Of a stretch of DNA of 40,000 nt, positions 33,663 through 40,000 are shown in pieces. How positions within the stretch are numbered: the first letter of the stretch is position 1; the number at the start of each line of letters is the position of its first letter. The notes under the pieces were generated by a model. It did not search any database. It saw only the letters and a list, made by a program, of their open reading frames with translations, and was not told the DNA's origin. The translations under genes and the position numbers were made by a program. The DNA is from Candidatus Acetothermia bacterium JdFR-48 (GTDB lineage: Bacteria; Bipolaricaulota; Bipolaricaulia; Bipolaricaulales; Bipolaricaulaceae): the NCBI GenBank assembly GCA_002011425.1, contig MTNJ01000006.1, forward strand, positions 1 to 40,000, in the 5' to 3' direction.

Positions 33663-34838
33663 ATGGGCAAATACGATTTCTTCGTCACGGAACTCGAAAA
33701 CCTGAAACAGCAAGGGCTCTTCAATATCATCCGTACCATTGGAAGCGCCGTGGGCGCGTGGACCGTGGTGGACGGGAAACGTGTCCTCAACATGTGCTCC
33801 AATAACTACCTCGGTTTCGCCAACGACCCGCGCCTCAGGGAGGCGGCGGTCAGGGCCATCGAGGAGTACGGGGTTGGGCCCGCGGCGGTACGCTCCATCG
33901 CCGGCACTATGTCCCTGCACGTGGAGCTCGAGCGGAAGCTCGCCGAGTTCAAGAAGGCCGAGGACGCGGTTACCTTCCAGTCAGGGTTCTGCGCCAATCT
34001 CGCCACCATTCCAGCCATCATCGGCAAAGACGGGGTGATCTTCACCGACGAGCTTAACCACGCATCCATCATCGACGGCTGTCGTCTCACCAAGGCCCAG
34101 CGGGTAATCTATCCCCACCGGGACGTGGACGCCCTGGCGAAGTCCCTGGAGGAGTACAACGACATCCCCCGAAAACTTATCGTCACGGACGGTGTCTTCT
34201 CCATGGACGGGGACCTCGCGCCCCTCCCCGAGATCGTGGAGCTCGCGGAGAAGCATGACGCCTTGGTGATGGTGGACGACGCCCACGGGGAGGGGGTCTT
34301 GGGGGATCACGGCCGCGGGATCGTCGACCACTTCGTCCTCCACGGCCGCGTGGACATCGAAGTAGGGACCCTCTCCAAGGCCTTCGGCGTGATGGGTGGG
34401 TACGTGGCCGGAAAGCGCGAGATCGTGGAGTACCTGCGACAGCGGGGGAGGCCGTTCCTCTTCTCCTCGGCCGTCACCCCGGCCGACGTCGCCGCCTGTA
34501 TCGCTGCGGTGGAGGTCCTGATGGAGACCGACGAGCCAGTGCGGAGGCTTTGGGACAACACACGCTACTTCAAGGAGGAGATGCAGAAGCTCGGGTTCGA
34601 CACCGGGAAGTCCCAGACACCGATCACCCCGGTGATGCTGGGGGAGGCGAAGACCGCGTGGGAGTTCTCCAGGCGTCTATTCGACGAGGGGATCTTCGCT
34701 CAGGCCATCACCTACCCCACCGTGCCCAAGGGAAAGGCCAGGATCCGCGTCATGATCTCCGCGATCCACACCAGTAGCGATCTCGACTTCGCTCTGGAGA
34801 AGTTCGCCAAGGTGGGCAAAGAGCTGGGCGTCATTTGA
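33663..34838 (+). CDS. kbl: Glycine C-acetyltransferase (2-amino-3-ketobutyrate CoA ligase)
   Basis: A 391-residue PLP enzyme of the alpha-oxoamine synthase family. The PLP lysine is K239 in [25 protein letters not shown] at 202-211 provides the PLP-ring Asp and His; NHASIIDG and SNNYLGFAN are family blocks. It splits 2-amino-3-ketobutyrate with CoA to glycine and acetyl-CoA, completing the threonine route begun by Tdh, which is divergently encoded. The alternative, AONS/BioF, is less likely because of the tdh neighbour. ATG 33663 follows GGAGGTACGGT; upstream codons are not coding. Confidence 0.93.
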   Translation: MGKYDFFVTELENLKQQGLFNIIRTIGSAVGAWTVVDGKRVLNMCSNNYLGFANDPRLREAAVRAIEEYGVGPAAVRSIAGTMSLHVELERKLAEFKKAEDAVTFQSGFCANLATIPAIIGKDGVIFTDELNHASIIDGCRLTKAQRVIYPHRDVDALAKSLEEYNDIPRKLIVTDGVFSMDGDLAPLPEIVELAEKHDALVMVDDAHGEGVLGDHGRGIVDHFVLHGRVDIEVGTLSKAFGVMGGYVAGKREIVEYLRQRGRPFLFSSAVTPADVAACIAAVEVLMETDEPVRRLWDNTRYFKEEMQKLGFDTGKSQTPITPVMLGEAKTAWEFSRRLFDEGIFAQAITYPTVPKGKARIRVMISAIHTSSDLDFALEKFAKVGKELGVI

Positions 34839-34865
34839 GATTTGGGGTACGCATCGACATTGCCT

Positions 34866-34899
34866 GGCGGGGCATGAGTCCCGCCGTTTCCTTTTTCTC
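34866..34899 (+). terminator. Intrinsic terminator of kbl
   Basis: GGCGGG (34866-34871) pairs with CCCGCC (34880-34885) around an eight-base loop, followed by GTTTCCTTTTTC. It lies 28 bases after the kbl stop. Confidence 0.75.
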
Positions 34900-34955
34900 C
34901 TTTACTTATCCTGTAACGACGGATAAACTCGGCGCGAGGCGATCCTCTATGAGGA

Positions 34956-34961
34956 TATAAT
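34956..34961 (+). promoter_or_regulatory. -10 box TATAAT of the ABC exporter operon
   Basis: A perfect TATAAT lies in the 34839-35043 gap, giving a leader of about 75 bases before the ABC ATPase. No obvious -35 box is seen. The rest of this gap holds the kbl terminator and nothing else recognised. Confidence 0.5.
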
Positions 34962-35043
34962 CTGCTGAAAGTCCTCGGTCCGACGTCCGCGGTGGGGCAC
35001 TCGCCCCGTGATTTTCCTTTGTCATTCCACACGGAGGTTCGAT

Positions 35044-35832
35044 ATGAATGCCCTCTCGATAAGGGGCCTAGAAAAACGGTTCAGTAAGGGCCTCGGGAAA
35101 GGGGTCGCATACGCTCTGCGGGGGATCGACATCGAGGTGGCACCGGGCGAGATCTATGGGGTCTTGGGGCCCAATGGCTCGGGGAAATCCACGCTGGTCA
35201 GGATCGTGGCGACTCTCCTCATCCCCGACGCTGGCGAGGTGAGGGTCTTCGGTCATGACGTGGTGCGGGAGGCCAAGAGGGTACGGGAGGTCGTGCACCG
35301 GGTCTCAACCGAGGCCGCATTTTTCAAGAAGCTCTCTCCACTCGAGAACCTCCTCTATGGAGCCCGGCTCTACGGGGTCCCGGGGAGGGCCGCCGCCCGG
35401 CGAGCTCGAGACCTCCTCACACTCCTCGGGCTCCCCCGGGACAAGCTTTCCCGTCCCATGGAGCAGCTCTCCCGGGGACAACAGCAGAAGGTGGCCATTG
35501 CCCGGGCTCTTCTACACCCACCACGCCTCCTCCTCTTGGACGAACCCACCACCGGCCTCGACCCCCGGTCCAAACGGGAGGTGCAAGAACTAATACTGGA
35601 CCTCCGCGTCCAAAAGAAAACCACGATCTTCCTCACCACCCACGACATGGAGGAATCCGAACGGATCTGTGATCGCCTGGCGATATTGGACGAGGGACGC
35701 CTCGTGGCCGAGGGAAGGCCAGCGGAGCTCAAGGCCCACGTGAGTACCGATGGTAGGGAACCCTCGATGGAGGAGGTCTTCCTGGCCCTCACGGGAAAGG
35801 AGTGGGACGATGATTCCACCGCTCAGACGTGA
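35044..35832 (+). CDS. ABC transporter ATP-binding protein (ABC-2 exporter type)
   Basis: A 262-residue ATPase. Walker A GPNGSGKST is at 42-50, the signature LSRGQQQKVAIARALL starts at 142, Walker B LLLLDEPTTGLD ends near 173, and the switch His is in TTHDMEE. The layout and the C-terminal stretch after EGRPAELK are those of drug or lipid exporter ATPases (CcmA/NodI type). The start ATG 35044 follows GGAGGTTCGAT. The permease gene overlaps its end by 23 bases, so both subunits are coupled. The substrate is unknown. Confidence 0.92.
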   Translation: MNALSIRGLEKRFSKGLGKGVAYALRGIDIEVAPGEIYGVLGPNGSGKSTLVRIVATLLIPDAGEVRVFGHDVVREAKRVREVVHRVSTEAAFFKKLSPLENLLYGARLYGVPGRAAARRARDLLTLLGLPRDKLSRPMEQLSRGQQQKVAIARALLHPPRLLLLDEPTTGLDPRSKREVQELILDLRVQKKTTIFLTTHDMEESERICDRLAILDEGRLVAEGRPAELKAHVSTDGREPSMEEVFLALTGKEWDDDSTAQT

Positions 35833-36637
35833 ACTCATCGCCACCTGGGGGTTCGTGGCTCGCAACATTCACCTCACCAAGCGCTACTGGGGTTGGGAAC
35901 TGGTCTGGTTCGCCTACTCCCTCACAAGTTCCCTAGCCGTGGCCTACATCGGTTTAGGCACCGAGATGCTCTCTGGCCCCGGTGTGGACGGGGACTACCT
36001 CACCCTCTACCTCCTCGTGGGGACGCTCGTGTGGTCGTACCTCTCCCAGATCTTCTACGTGATTTCCGAGATGGTGGCCTGGGAGAGATGGGAGGGGACC
36101 ATCGAGTACACCTTCATGGCCCCTAGCTCGCGGTTGACGCACCTCGTGGGGACGAGCTTGTTCGCCGTGGTCTACGGGGTGGTGCGGACACTTCTCATCC
36201 TCGGGGCCGCGGCCCTCTTCTTCGATCTGAACCTCGCGGGAGCGAATCTCATCGCCGCGTCCCTGTGGCTCCTGGTGGGAAGCATCTCCTTCACCGGGTT
36301 CGGAATCCTGGCCGCGGTGATGCCGCTTCTGTTCCCCGAACGCGGGGTGCAAATGACGAATGTGGTGGCGGCCCTGCTGCTCCTCATCTCGGGCGTCTAC
36401 TACCCCGTGGAGGTCCTTCCCAGGTGGCTGCAGTTTTTCGCGAGGGCGTCGCCGGCCACATACGTGATCCGGGGAATGAGGGAGTCGATCCTGAAGGGAG
36501 TAGGCTTGGGAGCTGCGGCCCGCCCACTCGCGCTCCTCACCTTAGGTGGTGTGGCCATGATCTTCTTCGGGACCTGGATTTTCTCGCTCGCGGAGAGCTA
36601 CGCAAAGCGGACAGGCCGCCTCAAGCGTTCCGGCTGA
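35810..36637 (+). CDS. ABC-2 type transporter permease
   Basis: A 275-residue integral membrane protein with about six hydrophobic segments: YSLTSSLAVAYIGLG, LTLYLLVGTLVWSYLSQIFY, TLLILGAAALFFDL, LIAASLWLLVGSISFTGFGI, VVAALLLLISGVYYPVEVL and LLTLGGVAMIFFGTWIFSLA. The PVEVLPRWLQ segment and following SPATYVIRGMR are typical of ABC-2 permeases of antibiotic or polysaccharide exporters. ATG 35810 lies inside the ATPase gene. Its TGA stop lies within a palindrome shared with the convergent gene. Confidence 0.9.
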   Translation: MIPPLRRELIATWGFVARNIHLTKRYWGWELVWFAYSLTSSLAVAYIGLGTEMLSGPGVDGDYLTLYLLVGTLVWSYLSQIFYVISEMVAWERWEGTIEYTFMAPSSRLTHLVGTSLFAVVYGVVRTLLILGAAALFFDLNLAGANLIAASLWLLVGSISFTGFGILAAVMPLLFPERGVQMTNVVAALLLLISGVYYPVEVLPRWLQFFARASPATYVIRGMRESILKGVGLGAAARPLALLTLGGVAMIFFGTWIFSLAESYAKRTGRLKRSG

Positions 36638-36644
36638 TCAGCCG
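36631..36644. repeat. Palindrome spanning two convergent stop codons
   Basis: CGGCTGATCAGCCG is a perfect 14-base palindrome. Its central TGATCA contains the TGA stop of the ABC permease on the plus strand and the TGA stop of the TAtT gene on the minus strand. It could form a short hairpin (five-base stem), but the T-runs that follow are poor, so termination is uncertain. Confidence 0.45.
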
Positions 36645-37492
36645 AGCTTCTTCTCTACCTCTTCGAGGAGCTCCACTGCTTCCACCTTGGCGAACCCGTT
36701 CTGAAGGAGCACGTCGCCCTCGCCTTGCTCGGCCGCGATGATCTCCTCCAACATCGCCTTCGCCTCAGCCCACATCTTCTTGGGCATGAAGTAGTACTGC
36801 ACATAGAAGAGCTTGTTCTCCAAGTACTGTGGGTAGTCGTTCATCGCTTGCTCGAGGAGATCTTTGGTCTTGTCGAAATCCTTGCGAAACGGATGCTTGG
36901 CCCAATAGGCGGCGAGGGCCCGCATTGGGCCGCCGTACTCGAAGCCCGGGTCGAGCTCAAGGCAGCGCTCCATAATGGCGTAAAGCTTCTTGTCGTCTCC
37001 GCGGAAGGCGGCGGCGATGAGGGACTTCCAGCCACCAAGGTCGATCTTCCGCGCCCAGTTGGCGTAAGTCCAGAAGAGGGCGGCCACGTTATCGTGGGCC
37101 TTGACCGCAGCGATGAAGCCGTCCTTCTTCTCGATCGCCACGAAATCCGGGTCGGCCCGCAAGGCCCGCTCGGCGTACTCTTGGCCTTTTACGTGAAGTT
37201 TGATCTCTTCCTTCGTCTCATCCACGAACACATCGGCCAAGACGTAATAGGCATGTGCGAGTTCGGTGAGGACATGAATGTTGTTCTCATCCACTGCCAA
37301 CGCTTGCTCGTATAGGGAAATCACCTGACGAATTTTTTCCTGCAGGATGCTATGTGCCTCGGGAGTGTAGCCGGTGGATTGGACCTCCAAAAAAAGCGTG
37401 TCCGCTTGGGAAATGAGATCCGCCGCCTCCTGAGCCAAACCTATAATTCCGAGGGAGAAAAGAACCGTTGAAAAGAAAAGAGCTCTCATCAT
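36638..37492 (-). CDS. TRAP-transporter-associated T-component (TAtT-like) protein
   Basis: A 284-residue exported protein. MMRALFFSTVLFSLGIIGLA is a signal peptide. The rest is helical with TPR-like pairs (SLYEQALAVDENNIHVLTEL, EYAERALRADPDFVAIEKKD, AIMERCLELDPGFEYGGPMR, LEEIIAAEQGEGDVLLQNGF) and the segment AALFWTYANWARKIDLGGW characteristic of the TAtT family, known from Treponema Tp0956 as a periplasmic partner of TRAP transporters. No DctP, DctQ or DctM gene is in the window, so it is an orphan here. ATG 37492 follows AAGGAGGTAAGGT. Confidence 0.82.
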   Translation of the reverse strand: MMRALFFSTVLFSLGIIGLAQEAADLISQADTLFLEVQSTGYTPEAHSILQEKIRQVISLYEQALAVDENNIHVLTELAHAYYVLADVFVDETKEEIKLHVKGQEYAERALRADPDFVAIEKKDGFIAAVKAHDNVAALFWTYANWARKIDLGGWKSLIAAAFRGDDKKLYAIMERCLELDPGFEYGGPMRALAAYWAKHPFRKDFDKTKDLLEQAMNDYPQYLENKLFYVQYYFMPKKMWAEAKAMLEEIIAAEQGEGDVLLQNGFAKVEAVELLEEVEKKLG

Positions 37493-37878
37493 ACCTTACC
37501 TCCTTTTTAAGGTGAGTTACGGCATGGGCCGCTAATCAAAGTTTACCCTATATAAGACGTCCCGCCCTGTGAGCGGTTTTGCGACTTCCGCCGGTCTATA
37601 GCGAATGAACAGCGATCGCGGGTATGCAGATTTTCAAGGCGGTTTTATTTTTGCGGATCTTTCGCTGCCTTTCTTGCCGATCCGTTGGGGAGGTCATCTC
37701 CCGTAACCCGAGGGGCCGCACCACCGTCGTCCACCACTGCCCGCACCTGGAGAGCAAAGAAGTGGAGTGGCCCCTTTTGCCGAATGAAAAAGTGCCCAAA
37801 CATGTTTCAGAACTTTTTCGTGGAACCGCGCTTGGCGATTCGCTGACACGGGGCCATTCGCAGTAAAATGCTTCCGCC
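37493..37878. other. Long divergent intergenic region
   Basis: This 386-base gap carries the promoter of the TAtT gene on one side and that of glmM on the other. A plus frame (37624-37866) and a minus frame are open but show no start signal or family. There is no recognisable hairpin with a T-run. A small RNA cannot be excluded or shown from sequence alone. Confidence 0.4.
37864..37869 (+). promoter_or_regulatory. -10 box TAAAAT of glmM, leaderless type
   Basis: TAAAAT lies nine bases before the GTG at 37879, with no ribosome binding site between. CTGACA at 37843-37848 is a possible -35 with a short 15-base spacer. Confidence 0.6.
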
Positions 37879-39213
37879 GTGGGGCGGTATTTCGGAACCG
37901 ACGGTGTAAGGGGTGTTGCGGGGAAAGAGCTCTCGGCAGAACTCGCTTTCAAGCTTGGCCGCGCCGCGGGGCGTGTACTCAAACCGAGAAAGACCCTTAT
38001 CGGTCGGGACACCCGGGTCTCGGGGCCAGCTCTGGAAGCGGCCTGCGCTGCGGGGCTCGCCGAGGCGGGCTGTGAGGTCTTGAGTTCCGAGGTGATTCCC
38101 TCCCCCGCCATTTCCCACCTCGTGCGCCTGCAGGAGCTAGACCTCGGGGTGGTCGTATCCGCCTCCCATAACCCACCCCAAGACAACGGGATCAAATTCT
38201 ACGGACCTGACGGCCTGAAGCTCTCCCCAGCGGAAGAGCAACAGATCGAGGAAGACCTCGAGCGAAGCTGTGTTGCTGAAGAACTCGGCGTCATTCGCCC
38301 ATTCCACGAAGCACGGGAGCTCTATGTGGAATTCCTCCTCTCTTCCCTGGGAAGAGGATGGGGCAAGGGAATTCGGGTGGTACTGGACTGTGCCCACGGC
38401 GCAACGGCGACCGTGGCCCCCGAGATTTTTTCCTCTCTGGGAATGGAGGTCACTGCCTTCGGCAGGGAGCCGGATGGGCGGAGGATTAACTCTACGGGGG
38501 TGATGAACTTAAAACCCCTGCGGGAGATGGTGCTCGCAGAGGGAGCGGACCTCGGGGTTGCCTTCGACGGTGACGGCGACCGAGCCCTGTTTGTGACGGC
38601 AGGAGGGGAGGTGGTGGAGGGGGACCAACTCCTCGGGGCCCTGGCGCCCTGGCTCCTCTCATGGGGCGAGATCTCGACCCCAAAAGTGGTCTTCACCGTC
38701 CTCGCCAATAAGGGCCCGGAGGAATACCTGCGAAGGCGAGGATTTTCGGTGGTGCGGGTTCCCGTGGGCGACCGGAACGTCTCATTGAAGATGCGGGCGA
38801 CGGGGATCGATCTCGGTGGCGAGCCCTCGGGGCACATCGTCTTCCGGCGGTACGCCCCCACAGGAGACGGTATCCTCACTGCCCTTTATCTCTTGCGGTC
38901 TTTGGCACGTCTGGGGCTCGGCCTAGACAAACTGGTGAGGGAGGTCCCGCTCTACCCCCAGCTGCGGCGGAACATCGCAGCGGGTAAGTTCAGGGAAGAG
39001 GTCCTCGCTACCGAAGAAGTGCGGAACGTGATTACGGAGGTGGAAAAACTTTTAGGGGATGGAGGGCGGGTGGTGGTGCGACCCTCGGGGACACAGCCCC
39101 TGATCAGGCTCCTCGTCGAAGGGCCAAACGAGGAGAGACTAAAGGAAGCGCTGGATAAGCTCTCTTCCGAAATAGAAAAAGCCCTCGCCCGTGCCTCAGA
39201 TCGAGGGCACTGA
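37879..39213 (+). CDS. glmM: Phosphoglucosamine mutase
   Basis: A 444-residue GlmM, which interconverts glucosamine-6-phosphate and glucosamine-1-phosphate for UDP-GlcNAc and cell wall synthesis. The N-terminus RYFGTDGVRG, the phosphoserine loop VSASHNPPQDNG with S96, the metal loop DGDGDR at 230-235, the sugar loop GEPSGH at 314-319 and the phosphate loop RPSGT at 401-405 are all present. After RPSGT the usual Glu is Gln (RPSGTQP), a mild variation. The GTG start is fixed by the universal start of GlmM proteins and by the -10 box nine bases before it. It converges with the Crp/Fnr gene. Confidence 0.95.
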   Translation: MGRYFGTDGVRGVAGKELSAELAFKLGRAAGRVLKPRKTLIGRDTRVSGPALEAACAAGLAEAGCEVLSSEVIPSPAISHLVRLQELDLGVVVSASHNPPQDNGIKFYGPDGLKLSPAEEQQIEEDLERSCVAEELGVIRPFHEARELYVEFLLSSLGRGWGKGIRVVLDCAHGATATVAPEIFSSLGMEVTAFGREPDGRRINSTGVMNLKPLREMVLAEGADLGVAFDGDGDRALFVTAGGEVVEGDQLLGALAPWLLSWGEISTPKVVFTVLANKGPEEYLRRRGFSVVRVPVGDRNVSLKMRATGIDLGGEPSGHIVFRRYAPTGDGILTALYLLRSLARLGLGLDKLVREVPLYPQLRRNIAAGKFREEVLATEEVRNVITEVEKLLGDGGRVVVRPSGTQPLIRLLVEGPNEERLKEALDKLSSEIEKALARASDRGH

Positions 39214-39222
39214 GCAAGGGCT

Positions 39223-39885
39223 TCATCCCATCTGACACTTCCGCTTCAGGCTCTCTTCGTTCTTGACAACGATCCTGTATCTGCCTTTGTCTACGATTCC
39301 TTCTTGTTCCAGCCGGTTCAGGGCAAGAGTTGTGTTCTCCCGGGCGGAAGCGATCATTTCGGCGAGGTCTTTGTGGGTGAGCCGACACCCGATGAGAACC
39401 CCGTCCTCGGTTCGCACGCCGAACTCCTGGGAGAGCTGTAGGAGCTTGCGTGAGAGCCTGGATTGGATATCCCGGAACGCCAGATCCACCAAGAGTTCCT
39501 CTAGCTCCACGATCTTTTCGTAGAGCCATCGCAGAAAATAGGAGGAAGCCTCTGGGTGGCGACGCATCCAGGAGGCCACAAGCTCTCTGTCCAGGCGTAC
39601 GAGCAGCGTATCTCCCAAGGTCTGCACGAGGTGGCGCCGTCGCTCCTCCCCCATGAGGGCGCCCTCGCCCACCAGCTCTCCAGGGCCGCGCAGCCCCAAC
39701 ACGAGCCTCTTCCCGCTCGTGTCAAGATGAGAAATCTTGACGTGGCCGGACTCGATGTAGAAGAGGGAGTCACTGGCGACCCCAGGATAATAGACTACTT
39801 CCCGATCCCGATACAGTTCCCGTTCTCCCTTAGAAAAGAGTGATTCCAACGCTTCCAGTGGGTTCTTAAGCTGTACGCTCGGCAT
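39223..39885 (-). CDS. Crp/Fnr-family transcriptional regulator
   Basis: A 220-residue regulator. Residues 10-125 form the cyclic-nucleotide-binding-like beta-roll (LFYIESGHVKISHLDTSGKR, GELVGEGALMGEERRR). The dimer helix is near 118-150, and the winged helix-turn-helix at 169-190 reads LTHKDLAEMIASARENTTLA. The four Cys of an FNR iron-sulfur cluster are absent, and the cAMP-binding Arg/Ser pattern is incomplete, so the signal is unknown. The start lies nine bases after TATCCT with no ribosome binding site, suggesting a leaderless transcript. Targets are not identifiable here. Confidence 0.9.
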   Translation of the reverse strand: MPSVQLKNPLEALESLFSKGERELYRDREVVYYPGVASDSLFYIESGHVKISHLDTSGKRLVLGLRGPGELVGEGALMGEERRRHLVQTLGDTLLVRLDRELVASWMRRHPEASSYFLRWLYEKIVELEELLVDLAFRDIQSRLSRKLLQLSQEFGVRTEDGVLIGCRLTHKDLAEMIASARENTTLALNRLEQEGIVDKGRYRIVVKNEESLKRKCQMG

Positions 39886-39894
39886 GGCGCCCGA

Positions 39895-39900
39895 AGGATA
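39895..39900 (-). promoter_or_regulatory. -10-like TATCCT, leaderless type
   Basis: TATCCT on the minus strand ends nine bases before the ATG of the Crp/Fnr gene, with TCGGGCGCC between and no Shine-Dalgarno. The match to consensus is modest; the spacing is the same as at glmM, tdh and 29165. Confidence 0.4.
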
Positions 39901-39958
39901 CGGGGGAGGGGATTAGAGACGAAGGAAAGTTGGTGCAAAAGGATGAGGAGAGGGTGGG

Positions 39959-39994
39959 AAAAGAAGAAGAAAAAAGTCCCCGAACCTTGGGGAC
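39959..39994 (-). terminator. Intrinsic terminator of a gene beyond the window
   Basis: On the minus strand GTCCCC (39994-39989) and GGGGAC (39981-39976) form a six-base stem with a seven-base loop, followed by a long T-rich run (39975-39959). It should end transcription coming from outside the right edge. Confidence 0.7.
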
Positions 39995-40000
39995 GGATGT

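Noticed and set aside
37624..37866. 80-codon open frame before glmM
   Set aside because: No ribosome binding site or recognisable sequence; it overlaps the glmM promoter region.

Overview
The window is bacterial: GC-rich, mostly AGGAGG-type ribosome binding sites, ATG/GTG/TTG starts, and standard bacterial enzymes such as GlmM, MnmA, PolX, Tdh/Kbl and a Crp/Fnr regulator. The mix of a PHP-domain PolX, a TAtT-type TRAP protein, a GNAT-YoaP fusion and promoters that appear to give leaderless mRNAs suggests a deep-branching, possibly thermophilic lineage. A Bipolaricaulota/Acetothermia-like organism is only a guess. No rRNA, credible tRNA or CRISPR array was seen.

The window has two very different halves. 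Left (about 1-26,300): accessory genes, mostly on the minus strand, with many broken genes among intact ones. It opens with the tail of an IS110-type transposase and remnants of two other genes. It then carries an AAC(3)-like acetyltransferase, a small Cys-rich ATC-hydrolase-like protein, two ruined SAM methyltransferases (MTase A, B), and a tightly coupled set (GNAT remnant, pyruvate-kinase-C-like protein, nucleoside phosphorylase, PTP-type phosphatase, HAD hydrolase; 7401 to 4103). Next come a secreted beta-propeller, a secreted unknown protein and an alpha/alpha-toroid protein. From 22,982 down to 12,878 runs a co-directional minus-strand series: YcaQ/AlkZ-like glycosylase, GNAT-YoaP fusion, MTase E remnant, unknown protein, pyruvate-kinase-C-like remnant, TldD with an altered zinc motif, MTase D remnant, BtrH-like remnant, YcaQ-like remnant, MTase C remnant, double-GNAT remnant. 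A group of small enzymes (VOC, Cys-rich, SnoaL-like, FMN reductase, GNAT) ends this half.

Right (about 26,200-40,000): ordinary housekeeping genes, all with intact frames. These are a VOC protein; bifunctional nuclease with PolX and a DUF6485 protein; alkaline-phosphatase-like, cupin and MnmA; a zinc-ribbon protein; threonine dehydrogenase with a cyclophilin-like protein; divergent glycine C-acetyltransferase; an ABC-2 exporter; a TAtT protein; GlmM; and a Crp/Fnr regulator.

The main observations are the concentration of about 13 disrupted genes in the left 26 kb against none on the right (five of them methyltransferases), a recurrent -10 box placed 8-9 bases before start codons that lack a Shine-Dalgarno, a full-length TldD that has lost its HExxxH motif, and two loci built around a poorly characterised pyruvate-kinase-C-like family. 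All family assignments come from reading motifs by eye; no database search was run.
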